64,000 nt of DNA from Siderastrea radians. Its lineage: Eukaryota; Cnidaria; Anthozoa; Scleractinia; Rhizangiidae. The DNA is taken from positions 14,623,701 to 14,687,700 of the forward strand of contig OZ024888.1 in assembly GCA_964017195.1 (NCBI GenBank). The letters are read 5' to 3'. A program made the position numbers and the translations under genes. The notes beneath the pieces were generated by a model. It had not been told where the DNA came from and searched no databases. It saw only the letters and a list, made by a program, of their open reading frames with translations. Shown here piece after piece: positions 1 to 10,590 of the stretch; within the stretch, counting starts at the first letter, position 1, and every line of letters starts with the position of its first letter.

Positions 1-2
1 CC

Positions 3-1631
3 AGCGAACCCGTCCGTGGTTGGCGCAACTCCATCAACCAATCCCGAGTAGCCATCGAATGGCTCACCTGGTGTGCCCAACAACACAACATTCAACATGT
101 CGGCAATGCCGGCGAGGTTCGCATCCCGACCGTAGGGTTCGTGGATGGTTACTGCCACGACACCCGGACCGTGTACGAATTTCAAGGTTGTTTCACCCAT
201 GGATGCCCTACGTGTTATCCGAACCGCCACGAAACCCATGTACGCCACTTTGATCGGACTATGCAAGATGTCTACGAGACCACCCAACAAAAGATCCAAC
301 GGTTAAAAGAGCAAGGGTACACGGTAGTCCAAATGTGGGAATGTGAATGGACCCGTCTCAAAGACACCTCCTCTGATATCCGTACGTTTGTGGCCCACCT
401 TCAATTCACAGCACCCTTGAATCCACGCGACGCTTTCTGTGGAGGTCGTACCAATGCAGTCAAGCTGTACCATCATGTCACCCCCAGTCAAAAGATCCAT
501 TACATCGATGTCACCTCCTTGTACCCATGGGTCAACAAAACCTGTGTCTACCCTAAAGGACATCCTACCTTCATCTCCACCCCGGGTCACACCGACATCC
601 ACCAGTACTTTGGTCTCATCCAATGTCAAGTCCTGCCTCCGCGTCAACTGTACCATCCTGTCCTGCCTTACCGCCATGACGGCAAACTCCTGTTTCCCCT
701 CTGTGCAACGTGTGTGCAAGACGAAATGCCCAAACGTCCCTGAGAAAGATCCGCCCAATGCGTCCATACGGACCAACAGCGTGCCCTGACGGGGACATGG
801 TGCAGCCCGGAATTGTCCAAAGCCGTCGAGCTCGGGTACCAAGTCCAGTACATCTACGAGGTCTGGCAGTTTGACGAGACCTGTGAGGGACTGTTCAAAG
901 ACTACGTCAACACCTGGTTAAAAATCAAACAAGAAGCCAGTGGGTGGCCCAAAGGAGTCAACACCGAAGAAGAAAAACAGGCCTACATCCAAAAGTACTT
1001 CGAGCATGAAGGCATCCAGTTGGAGTACGACAAAATCGATAAGAATCCCGGCTTGCGCACCCTGACCAAAATGATGCTCAATTCCATGTGGGGCAAGTTT
1101 GGACAACGGCTCAACAAAACCCAACTCCAAACCTTTGATGAGCCTCAAAGCTTCCACCGTTTCTTGGATACTGATACCATGGACGTACGACACGTCTCCG
1201 TTGTCAATGACAAATTAGTGGAGGTGCATTACCAGTACCAGGACGAAGACATCCCCGTGTCACCCAACCTCAACATCTTTGTGGCCTGTTTCACCACCTG
1301 TTGGGCCCGGCTCCGACTCTATGCCGCCCTGGAGCAGCTGGGGGAACGTGTGTTGTACTACGACACCGACTCTGTCATCTTCCTGCAAGAGGAGGGGCAA
1401 CCCAACCCGACCTTGGGTAATTACCTCGGAGAGTTTACGAGTGAATTGGACAAGGAGGACCACATCGTGGAATTCGTGTCGGGCGGCCCCAACAAAACCT
1501 ACCAGATTGTCCGGAATCCGAAAAGCTATCAGCTCTACACCTTCCCCGAGTACAAATGGTACCAACTCGTGTACGACAAGAGAGTCGTGGATCCTGTTAC
1601 GTTCCACACTTATCCCTATGGTTACCAGTGA
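3..1631 (+). pseudogene. Family B (protein-primed type) DNA polymerase of a Polinton/Maverick-like element; 5' part outside the window
   Basis: One frame is open from position 3 to the stop at 1629-1631 except for a single in-frame TGA at 741-743; homologous reading continues directly after it, so this is a nonsense mutation and not a frameshift. Seen in order: an upstream segment with GCFTHGCPTCYPNR (about 183-230), a motif common beside eukaryotic mobile-element type B polymerases and possibly an endonuclease-like domain; AFCGGRTNA (about 432-460); Pol motif A DVTSLYP (about 507-527); motif B with NSMWGKFG (about 1081-1106); motif C YYDTDS (1356-1373); and a C-terminal PYGY ending typical of the family. 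Catalytic aspartates of motifs A and C are kept. The family replicates self-synthesising DNA transposons and some viruses and plasmids by protein priming. The start lies left of the window. No integrase, ATPase or capsid gene is seen here, so the class assignment rests on the polymerase type alone. Confidence 0.85.
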
Positions 1632-1814
1632 TAGGAAAGGACACATAAAGTCGTTTAAGAGTACGCCAAGTCATTGGTATTGCTTGCCTCTTCTTAGTAG
1701 CATACCTGAGGAGTCGAGAGCAGTGTCATGGCAACCATACGAATAAGTTTGGAAGGTGATGGGCTTCATGACTCCTTTTCGTCTTGTAACCATAATTCTT
1801 TGGATCCTCCAGCC
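1632..1814. other. Short untranslated stretch after the polymerase gene
   Basis: No coding or RNA signal was recognised between the polymerase stop codon and the minisatellite. It may be the 3' flank of the transposon. Confidence 0.3.
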
Positions 1815-2150
1815 ACAAATTCATTAAAAAGGAACTCATTAAATAGGAAGTCATCATGGAATAGGAACATTCATATCAAAAAGGAACTCATAGGAATACT
1901 TATCAAAATGGAACACTCATATTATCAAAAAGGAACACTCATCAAAATGGAATACTCATCAAAATGGAATACTCATATTATCAAAAGGAACTAATAGGAA
2001 CACTCATCAAAATGGAACACTCATCAAAATGGAATACTCATCAAAATGGAACACTCATCAAAATGGAATACTCATCAAAATGGAACCCTCATATTATCAA
2101 AAGGAACTCATAGCAAATACTCATCATCGAATGGGAACACTCATATCAAA
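1815..2150. repeat. 17-bp minisatellite (TCATCAAAATGGAAYAC unit)
   Basis: Degenerate tandem copies of a 17-bp unit, ACTCATCAAAATGGAAY, cover this stretch. They are interrupted by variants with ATTATCAAAAGG and AGGAACTCATAGG. The units are most regular between about 1905 and 2100. The array starts about 180 bp after the polymerase stop, so it may belong to the same transposon. Confidence 0.8.
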
Positions 2151-2403
2151 AGGATTGTCGGCAACCTGAGACATCCCCATAAAGGAACACTCCATCTGTG
2201 GCTGCTTCTTGTTTGATTCTCGACTTCGGAGTCGTCCAATCCTTGGATCCACCCTCCGCATTAGTATCCCAACCACCTCTCCATGGACAAAGGCGCGTCC
2301 TACATCGTGCTTTGGCTTCCTCTTGCGAATGGGAACTCTCATCATTAAATGACTTGTTGAGCTGTTCAAACATGTCTTCCATTAAAAATATTTTTTCCAA
2401 CAT
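2146..2403 (-). CDS. Hypothetical small ORF downstream of a promoter-like cluster
   Basis: From the ATG at 2401-2403 the minus strand is open for 85 codons, starting MLEKIFLMEDMFEQLNKSF and turning polar and basic further on. I do not recognise the product. An overlapping minus frame (about 2124-2369) is also open and strongly basic (RKRKPK, RRVDPRIGRLRSRES), so a frameshifted transposon gene is possible. It is listed because a cluster of E-box, ETS, CRE and CCAAT motifs lies 150-260 bp upstream in the right orientation. It could equally be non-coding. Confidence 0.2.
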   Translation of the reverse strand: MLEKIFLMEDMFEQLNKSFNDESSHSQEEAKARCRTRLCPWRGGWDTNAEGGSKDWTTPKSRIKQEAATDGVFLYGDVSGCRQSF

Positions 2404-2547
2404 CAACGCGTCTTTTCTTTGACTCAAGGATCACCCCCGCTGCCCGAGTTGGACTTTGGACTTTGCGCCCGCCTTCCTCAGCGGTTTTGCCCCATCCTGA
2501 GCCCACGATCGATTTTTTCGACTGGTCCGCGGTTTCCCATCCCAAAT

Positions 2548-2666
2548 CACGTGACTTCCGGTTTAGGGACACTTCCGGTGACGTCATTTCCGGTTGAGCC
2601 CGCAACCCCTTAGCAACCATTGGTCAGCGGTTGCATTTCCGCTTAGCAACCCTCTTGACCAATCAG
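2548..2666 (-). promoter_or_regulatory. Dense promoter-like cluster: E-box, three ETS sites, full CRE, CCAAT boxes
   Basis: Seen directly: palindromic E-box CACGTG at 2548-2553, ETS-type sites (ACTTCCGG or ATTTCCGG on plus) at 2554-2561, 2571-2578 and 2586-2593, a full CRE TGACGTCA at 2579-2586, ATTGG (CCAAT on minus) at 2619-2623 and CCAAT on plus at 2659-2663. ETS, CRE, NRF/E-box and CCAAT combinations are typical of TATA-less housekeeping promoters in animals. It could drive the small minus-strand ORF, a plus-strand transcript or a transposon. Similar CCAATCAGAAGCC wording recurs at about 8410 inside a transposon arm, so a mobile origin is likely. Confidence 0.5.
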
Positions 2667-2699
2667 AAGCCCGCATTAGTGTCCATCTGGGCGCCCTTT

Positions 2700-3394
2700 A
2701 CTACTAAGGACGAGAAAGACCCTGTGACCAGATGAGCCTCTATGGTCAGCAGCCTTTCACAAGCGGAGTCGCTCGAGTTCGCCATTGCGGTTGAACGGTC
2801 AGTTTTAAGAGCAATGATAAGTGTTAAAAATGATGACTTAAGATAGGCAAGATCACCTTAAATGTACAAAGGCTGTGAAACACGGGTTTCTTAGATTGAA
2901 CCCTTTTCTGAATAGCACTTGTGCGATGAAGTGTTTGTTTTTTAGACCTCTGTTGGAATCTTTTCAAGCTCTTAGAGTGCGTAATGATATCATTGAATTC
3001 TTAAGGAATGAAAAAAGTTGGATATGTGATCAGACGAATATTATTTACACGTTTTGGTTTTGCCATTCGCTCCAAATAATATGCCCCTGCTCAACATTGC
3101 AGCATTGCAGCTTATGGATAATTGTGAGTGGCACAAATGCAGCTTTAATATGTAAAAACATTTTAAACTACTTTAAAATGAATAGCCCTCGTATGGCTAC
3201 AGAGGAGGTATTGAACAAATGTGAACCGTTAGAAAAAATAATGCTGGTTTTACATCGTTTTACCAACACAACACGTTTTGTTGTAGTTTATTAAATGGCC
3301 TCTGAGTGATGTGGATCCAATTTGTTTGCTAGAAGTGCAGCATCACCAAACAAAATTTACTGGCAGTTAAAATAAGCACAAGCACAAGGGGGGT
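2700..3394. other. No recognised gene; one unassigned plus-strand ORF
   Basis: An open plus frame of 139 codons runs from 2875 to 3294, but its first codon is GTG, its composition follows the AT-rich surroundings and no domain is recognisable. I regard it as probably non-coding. Nothing else was recognised. Confidence 0.3.
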
Positions 3395-3722
3395 GTTGAT
3401 AGTTGACCATGACATACCATGTTATTACATATTTCTCTTTAAACCTGAAGCACGGTTGACTATGGTTTTTTATGGTTTCACTTTTGAGTAATTTACCATG
3501 GTAGACCATGGTTAAACATGTTCTTCAATCATGGTTATACATGGTTAACGATGTATTTTTCGTATCTATTTGCAACCTATTCTGACCATGGTCAACCGTG
3601 GTCAAATAGGTGCCATTTAACGTTCATGGTTCTGTCTGACAGATCATGGTAGACAATGGTTGCTGACCATGATCAACCATCGTAACAACATGGTTGACCA
3701 TGGATTGACTGTGGTCCTTAAA
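3395..3722. repeat. Cluster of degenerate ACCATGGT palindromes
   Basis: At least fifteen variants of TGACCATGGT, ACCATGGTAGACCATGG, CATGGTTAACATGG and TGACCATGATCAACCAT occur within 330 bp on both strands. The spacing is irregular, so this is not a simple tandem repeat. The unit is itself palindromic (ACCATGGT). Confidence 0.65.
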
Positions 3723-3728
3723 CGCAGG

Positions 3729-3747
3729 ACACACACACACACACACT
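3729..3747. repeat. (AC)n microsatellite
   Basis: An uninterrupted AC dinucleotide run of about 19 bp. Confidence 0.9.
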
Positions 3748-4462
3748 AGTATGTCCTCGATCGAGGATTTCTTTTCTTTAAGCTTTTCAATTTCTTCTAT
3801 ATGCGCCGTCCAATTATATGCAATTCTTCAGGTCTTTTCGTTTTCATGATGAGATATTACAAGGAATTTATTCATTCGAAGAATGTAAAATTACCTTATA
3901 GAAAATGAAGCGTACGAGAACCCAGCAGCCAATATTGTTAACTTCAGAGCAAATTTCTTCTGTGATAATAGGCGGTTCGAATTCTTTCTTGTCATTGTTC
4001 AGTAAGGGTAATTGCTCCTACCTAAATACGGTTAAGTGTCCATGAAAGTACATCCTTTTCACCTGAAGCCTCCAAAAAAATGGTTAGCGTTTAAGTTCGA
4101 GGGAAGCTTATGCCCGCCATTTCGCCTTTATGTAAACGCGCGTGGCCATTGAGACAATTCGAACATTATACATGAAGCATGGGGAAAGAAACGCCGTCGT
4201 ACGGTCACGTAAGGTCATGATCATCAAAATTACCTCACATAGATATACATTCAATTAAATTGCTATGAGTATCGCGCTCCGCTCTGCGGCCTTCACCCGC
4301 AAAGGAGCCTTGCTATTAACTCGAATTATAAAGAAACTTTAGAAAACTCTTAAGCACAAACTCAAACAACTAAATCAATGTACTAATAGTAGCTTCACAC
4401 CATCTGTCTACTGAGAACAGTGTGTGGTACAGCTGTTTCCAAGCAGAAACATCACTACCTAC

Positions 4463-4534
4463 AGATATCTTAACAGTTTAGAGCTTGAAAATATATCCGA
4501 AGGAAGTGTCCGAATGATGTTTGAACTCAGATCC
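4463..4534 (-). CDS. LRR exon (last in the window, e-like)
   Basis: Acceptor TTTTTGCAG, 72 open bases, donor GTAGGT. It encodes one LRR with core LSSNIIRTLPSDIF and ends in KLLRYL. The asparagine and hydrophobic LRR positions are kept. The sequence just past its donor (GTGTGGTACAGCTGTTTCC, about 4421-4439) matches that of exon e' at 11722, which suggests a further e-type cassette member. Confidence 0.85.
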
Positions 4535-4779
4535 CTGCAAAAACAATACATTAGTAAACAAAAGGTAAATGATAATCTTTCTGTAGTTCGTGATTTCTGT
4601 AGTTCGTGACACGTGATTTCGTGCCAGTAGTATAGTGGGCAGCGAATTAGCCACTTTTTGGCGCAGGAATTTCATAAGCGCAGGAATACACTAACGTCGA
4701 TGACATCGTATTCCATCGTCTTGATCTCATAAATAAAATACGGTGGATTCTCATTAGCTTACAACCAGTTTGTATAATT

Positions 4780-4870
4780 GTGGAGGAGGAGGAGGAGGAG
4801 GAGAAGGAGGAGGGAAATAAAATTGTGGAGGAAGAGAAGTAGGGAAATAAAATTTTGAAGGAGGAAATAG
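4780..4870 (+). repeat. Polypurine GGA-rich tract with duplicated GGGAAATAAAATT
   Basis: (GGA)n with GAA interruptions gives about 90 bases of almost pure purine on plus, containing two copies of TAGGGAAATAAAATT-like sequence. Polypurine mirror tracts like this can form triplex DNA. Confidence 0.6.
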
Positions 4871-4904
4871 AGGCCGTGATGAAAAAATCTAGGATACTGT
4901 TGAG

Positions 4905-5040
4905 TCAAAGATAACCTCGAGATTAATAAGATACGTATGACTTTGCTCTGACGAAGGGCTAACGCTCGAAACGTCAGGTTTCAATCTCTTTACGGTGGCC
5001 GATTTGCCTTAGCAACTCAATTGATAAATCCAAAATTTTG
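4905..5040 (+). mobile_element. Penelope-like element terminal fragment with hammerhead ribozyme-like core
   Basis: The stretch contains CTGACGA (4948-4954), a GGGC/GCTC stem with a TAAC loop (4956-4966) and GAAAC-GTC (4968-4975), which matches the hammerhead order CUGANGA, stem II, GAAA, UH. The text that follows (AATCTCTTTACGGTGG...) is of the kind that follows this core in Penelope-like terminal repeats. Penelope-like elements are known to carry such ribozymes. No Penelope coding sequence remains beside it. Confidence 0.5.
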
Positions 5041-6076
5041 CTTTGTATAAGTTAAGCCTTTGACCTTTGACTTAAAATCTGTATATAGTTGGTTTGTTGG
5101 CGCCATCTTTAAAATGCAAAATTTATGATGAGAGATGCGATACACTTAAGAGCAATGAAATACACTATGACATTATTGATTAAAAAAAACTATAAACCTG
5201 TCAAGCCGGTTATACCAATCATGATCCCCACAAACAAAAAGTAGAACCTGACGTGATTGAAAAACTTGTCAAACCGGTTATACGCTAATGACAATCCACC
5301 GCATTTTATTCATGAGGTCAAGGCAATAGACTATGATGCAATCGGCGTTAATGTATTCCTGTGAAAAAAAAGAGGCTAATTCGGAGCCTGTTATTCTACT
5401 CGTACCCAACACAGTGCCATGGAGCTTGTTCAATTGCACGCAACAAGGAAGAACTACGCTTTAACAACCATATTACAAACCCTGTGTTTGAACCTGTTGA
5501 CTCAATAGTTTGATGATCCCCTTTGACAAGACTTTGAAGGGCCAGTTGTTGGAAGTCATAAGAAATAAATGTATGCCAATGTTTTTAGTTTTTTTTAGTC
5601 ATGTCTTTCTTTAGTCATGTCTTCGTATACGGTCCCGAGCAGAGAGATGGACTGCTTATATGTCGATGACGTCAAAAGCATAATTGAAATGATAGAAAAA
5701 AATGGCTTTAGAAGAAGGCGGGTCCCCTTCGCAAACTCAATTAATTACAAAACAAATGGGGCGAAATATTCAGAATGGTTAATAAACCAATAGCATCCTT
5801 AGTTCCCTACAAAGGAAACACTTGTTAACGCGCTCGACTAAATCAGATGTAAAGTCTTATAAAGTTTTCATTACACTTGACAAGGACAACACACCTAATA
5901 CGAGCGATAACTTTGTTTGAATGCTTCGAAAAACAATATTAAAAGTATTCGTTAGTGTCTGACTGAAACTGTCGGTTTTGCTTTGGGTGATATACTGAAC
6001 TATATTGAGATTAGAGGGGTAGATGTGCGGTGATGTTGTGACCCTTGTGTTCTTGGGGATAGGGGTAGGTGTATAA
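5040..6076. other. LRR-locus intron; 5440-6000 is paralogous to 23930-24395
   Basis: No exon was recognised. The right part repeats the intron downstream of exon f in the other cassette. Shared stretches include TTGTTAACGC..CTCGACTAAA, AATACGAG and GTCTGACTGAAACTGTC. This supports tandem duplication of the LRR cassette. Confidence 0.6.
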
Positions 6077-8577
6077 ATTAATAGTAGTATTGTGGACCCC
6101 ACTACCCAACTTTTCTCATTGTTTATTTCTCCATTTGTTAAGTTTCCCATTTGTTACTTTCCCAAAATGACTTCATAGCAAGCATGACGTCACTAGCTGG
6201 CGTCGTGTTGATGCCAGGGTTCTGATTCCGACATGTTAGAGGGCTGTGATTGGTGGAGAGGGAGGATGACTTCATACCAGAAGTATAAAATGAGAAATGC
6301 CATCATCCAAAAATGGCCAAATATTGGTGAGCTGGCAATTAAAAATCACCACGACAACCATTTTACCACTTGACCGGGGACACTTCGTGTTGCTTACACG
6401 AAGTATCAAAATAACCCCTAGCTAGGGTAAGACACCGCTGACCAGAAGGTGTAAAATTGATTGCATGCTCAGAAGATCATAAAGGAGGGCACGCTTCGTG
6501 GCGCCTATGTGATGTACCGCACTAGAACCCTGGCTATGGGTTCACCGCTGACTTATAGGTAAAAAGTGGATTGCAGTCTCAAAAGATCGAAAAAAGTGGA
6601 TAGACTTCCTGGCTCTTACATGACGTACTAGATTAGCCTCTGGCTAGGGTGCGACACTGCTGTCACACACAGTCAAAGAAAAGGATCGTGGGCTCAGAAG
6701 CCAAACTCAACTAAGGGATAGGCAGCGCAATCAAAATTCACTATGACAACCATCCATTCAAGAAAAAAGATTTTTTAATCAAAGCAAAGTTCTAAGCGTA
6801 CAGAGTGGGAGGGTAGAATCATGGCCAATAGACGACGTACGAGGATCGGGGTGAAGGGAAAATGATCTTCAAGGATTTAAAGGGATTGGTAAGCCTTGAT
6901 TTCCAATTGTTGAATGACGTAGGCTCGACAGATAGATCCCCAATCATTATTTTACATTGACTTGAATCTCAAGGTGAAGTGTTCTGTTGAAAAATAAAAG
7001 TTCAACGGGAGTTGTGAAATCTTTGCGCATATCAAAAAGGGGTCCACGGGTTGTTTCATAGTCCAAACAAGAGTATCAAAATCGACGCTGGGTTCAATAT
7101 GTCAAGTTTGTTTCTTGCACAGCCACATCCGACGCGGATTTATCATCATCGCGTCTGCACTGGACAAAAATCGTAGTGTCTTCACACAGGGAACGCGACC
7201 ACTGAAAGATCCTACAAAAATTCGAAAAAACAACTCAAGAAGCTTGATTGTTTTCCCATTTTCAGGTTTCCATCTCGGCGAAAAAGGGTTTCGAATTCGA
7301 TGGGTGAAACGTGCCGGATGTATGTTTTCGGCCGCAACTCAAACTCCAACTGCGAGCGTTGAAAACGGCAATCAAGATCAAATTCCCTTAAGGTGATTCC
7401 ATCGAAAAAGAAGTTGTAAGAAGAATTTATTGAAACTTTGCACAGTTATTTATTACACCTAGTACATCGAAAAAATAAAATAAAAAGAAGGGGTCACCGT
7501 GCCTGATTTCACGCTACACGGCTGTAGTATATGGGTACTTTGCTAGCTTTCGACAGCAGTATTAAAAACCCATCCTTGTACCAGAGATACCCTTTACTTT
7601 AACAAAGTTGTTACTAGCAAAAAATATATATAAGCCTTATTCTTGTGATAGCAAAAGAGTGTTACTGTAAAACGGCTTAAAGTTGCTGTAAAAATGAAAG
7701 TAATGAAATAATAGGCAAATCTGGTGTTAGCACGCTTCCAGTAAAATTACTAAAATCAGATTGTTATAGTGAATTAATCGGAATGTTTGAAAATTGAATA
7801 AAGAAAAATTCTTCAAATTTGGATATGTCATGTAGAGTCGTATTTTCCTCAGATAAATAGAATAAAAAAGTGGGGGCACGATCACCGAGTTTGTTTTGGA
7901 AAAAACGACAATTTATTTCTCTGAACAGCTCAGATTTCATAGGAAACCTACAAAGCTCTGAACGCACGCGCGCTCGTGCACGCGCTAATCACGCAAATAA
8001 TGCTGCACAGAAAGGATGCGCAATGCAATTGAATGGAATCACCTTAAACGATGGATTCACTTCATAATTAAATTTTCGAGCATTCAATTAGTTCAATGTT
8101 AGTGTCCTTAACAACTATGGCTTCCAACAGCGAGGCAAAAAACACTCTATGAGGATTTTCATAGTTCTCAAAGTTCTGTTCAGTGGTGTCCCACCCTAGC
8201 CAGGGGTAATTCTGATACCTCTTGTAAGCATCACGAAGTGTCCGTGGTTACATGTAAGATGGTTATCATGGTGATTTTTGATTGACAGATCACCCATATT
8301 TGGGTATTTTTGGATGGCACCACTCCTGGTTTTTCGCTTCTGGTATGACTTCATCCTCCATCTCCACCAATCACAACTTTCCAACATGTAACGTGGTCCC
8401 TCCCTTAGCCAATCAGAAGCCTGGCAACGAAACAAGGCCTACTTGTGAGTGGTGTTTGCTATGACTTCATTTGGGGAAGTTAACAAACGGGAAAGGATAA
8501 CAAATAGGAAAAATTAGCAAATGGGAAAATGAAATGGGAAAAGTGGGGTGGTGGGGCACACAATATTACTGTTAATG
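6077..8577. mobile_element. Non-autonomous DNA transposon with about 400-bp terminal inverted repeats
   Basis: The left arm (6077-about 6470) and the reverse complement of the right arm (about 8165-8577) align over nearly their whole length. Both start with ATTAA(T/C)AGTA(G/A)TATTGTG, then CCCCAC and several CCCATTTGTTA blocks, AATGA(C/A)(T/G)TCATAGCAA, later GTGATTGGTGGAGA, CACTTCGTG and CCCTAGC. Roughly 20-25 % of positions differ, so the element is old. No transposase-like frame lies between the arms. A three-copy 111-bp tandem repeat adjoins the left arm. An unambiguous target-site duplication was not found. It sits in the intron between exon f' and the exon at 4463, and the paralogous intron in the other cassette lacks it. 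Confidence 0.75.
6421..6720. repeat. 111-bp tandem repeat inside the transposon
   Basis: The phrase GCTAGGGTAAGACACCGCTGA recurs in diverged form at 6421, 6533 and 6643, followed each time by GTAAAA-TGGATTGC-G-CTCA-AAGATC and CTTACATGACGTAC-like text. This gives about 2.7 units of 110-112 bp. Confidence 0.7.
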
Positions 8578-8589
8578 AATAAATGCGAG

Positions 8590-9560
8590 ACATTTCATCG
8601 TGATAGGTTGTTTAAGGTCGTTGAGTCTTTTTAGGCGTTTTCTGGATAACACAATTTCTAGAGCAGCTGATGACATGCTAGATCTGCCTTGGGTTTCCGT
8701 GTCTTGTCGGGTTTCACATTTGACGAACGGATATAATTTAGTGTAACTGCTCAATATATTTTTGACGGCCAAGTGAATATTAACATTTTAATCTTCCTTA
8801 CAAATGGTCTTAGTTGTTTTTGGAGGAAAAATTGTTAAGGTTAGGTGTTGCTATGTTTAATGTGAGAAAATTGGGTACTGAGTAGACACTAGAACCGTGG
8901 GCGGTAATGCTTTTTTTTTACCTTTTTTTTTTTGCTTTTTCACGGTTCACGGTTCGCGTGTCCGCTCAATAATAACAACTATATTTTTAACAATACAGAT
9001 CAAATTGTCTCATGCTGAAAATAACTGCAAAAAACTTGGTGAAAGGAGGCGATAACAAAAACGGTTACGAAGAGGTACCAATTCATGGAAAATTCTAGGC
9101 TACCTTTTGGACTACTGACCAGCACCTTCTATGTTGCCGACGAAGTTCCCAGAATTGATTTAACACTAGCAATTAGACGAAATGTTGTTTTAAAATCACG
9201 AGAAAAAGATCTACACTCAAGTGTTTTTACTTGAACTTGAGTAGAACTTTGTCCTGAGAAATCGTTCTTATCTTTAATGGATTGCATTATTTAACGGCTT
9301 CGTAGCTGGGAATGATCTCTTAACTAGAAAAGGTAATACAGGTAACACAACTCCATAAAATGCATAGCAATTTTTGACATTGACAATATGAGAGCTGAAG
9401 GAAAGTTCAATTCTGTAGGAATAGCCCACGAATCAACTTCAGCTTGTAAGGGCCATCTTTAATAAACCATGGGTCTTCTTTTTTACTTTACTGTTAAAGT
9501 TACCGAAGTTCTTGAAAGTTTAAACGGAGGTGATCCTTTGCAGATAGTCCCTTTCCAGCA
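8590..9560. other. LRR-locus intron; 9220-9480 is paralogous to 59510-59775
   Basis: No exon was recognised. The second part (GAGTAGAACTTTG...ATGGATTGCA...CAGGTAACACAA...ATGCATAGC...CTCAGCTTGTAAG) is repeated in the same orientation near 59.6 kb, far upstream of the known LRR exons. This hints that further members of the family lie to the right. Confidence 0.5.
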
Positions 9561-9929
9561 AGATCTCACCAAGAAAAAGAAAAACAAAAGCAAAAAACTA
9601 ACATACAAATAAATTATGTCCTCGAACAATGATTTCTTCCCTTCAAGCTCTCCGACGTACATGTCTTTTTTTCGCATTATCGAGTTTAAAATCTATCAGC
9701 TCTTTTCCTTTTGTGTTGCAGCGTTTCCTTGCAGAGCTGAGTGAATCAATGCAACTGCTCTTAAGAGAACGTACTGGCACAAGATTTGGAAAAAAGCCTT
9801 TTAATTGTTGCCTTGAAATGTTGTGCACGCTTGATTTTCCTGAAACATCGTTGTGATCGATGTTCAAAGCAGGGTGAATTGGGAAGCTGTACGATTTCAT
9901 CATAGTAGCTGCGGGAGTTGAAACAGAAC

Positions 9930-10215
9930 AAGTGTGTAATCCGTTTGCACCGAACGGAGCCGGAACTGCTGAGAACTGCTGAGAACTTAAACCTATTTAA
10001 ATCTAAACTGGAAACTCATTTGTTTTGTATAGCATATTTTTGGACTGTGGACTTTGACATTGCACTTTTTAATCGTCATTATTGCCTAATTAAAGCTTTT
10101 AATCTATTGTCAAGACAAGATTTATCGATTTTAAAATTGCTAGCAAAGTTTTTTATTCGTTTTTTATAATCATTTTATAGTTTACATTTCTTGTTAAGCG
10201 CTTTAGAGCCAAAAA
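9930..10215 (+). mobile_element. 5'-truncated LINE tail (ORF2 C-terminus plus 3' end)
   Basis: The plus frame reads AENLNLFKSKLETHLF, the wording found at the C-terminus of many CR1/L2-type non-LTR ORF2 proteins. It is followed by a short 3' region ending in TGTTAAGCGCTTTAGAGCC, resembling conserved LINE 3' tails. The start is uncertain because of truncation. A 12-bp duplication (GAACTGCTGA) lies at the left edge. Confidence 0.55.
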
Positions 10216-10518
10216 AACTTTCAGCTCGTTTTGTTGTGGTGTTTATTGACCATATTTGGTCGCGGCAGGTGTACGAAATGTTAACGTAGCTCCGTTCAAC
10301 CAATCAAAATGCTAGAAATCCAATATACCTAGTCCAGTTTTTAATACATCTCAATATTCTCTGAGTATGGGGCTCCGCTCTGTGGGCGCAAAGGAGCTCT
10401 GCTAACAGTAAATTAGCGAGAATCACCGAGATGGATATTAAATGTAAAATTAATTATTAATCGTTTTCACCAGCTTTGGTGTATATCTGTTTAAAACTTA
10501 TATAGTGACGTACGTACA

Positions 10519-10590
10519 GATTCGTTAAACTGGAGAAATTGGAAAATACACCCGCAGGAAGGTTTTCAATGCCGTTTGAACTAATAAACC
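10519..10590 (-). CDS. LRR exon f'
   Basis: Acceptor TTTTGTAG, 72 open bases, donor GTACGT. It encodes one LRR with core ISSNGIENLPAGVFSNF. Its flanks (CTCCGCTCTGTGGGCGCAAAGG about 150 bp past the donor, and CAGCTTTGGTGTA) match those of exon 24957, so the two are paralogous with part of their introns. Confidence 0.85.

Noticed and set aside
303..842. Minus-strand ORF opposite the polymerase (179 codons)
   Set aside because: It is a shadow of the plus-strand PolB frame, which has all the polymerase motifs.
3721..3750. CRISPR-like repeat arrays in the minisatellite and palindrome regions
   Set aside because: The genome is eukaryotic, the units are contiguous or irregular without unique spacers, and no cas genes exist.
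9480..9560. Decayed f-type LRR exon near 9.5 kb
   Set aside because: The acceptor-side wording is vaguely similar, but the LRR core cannot be read in any frame.
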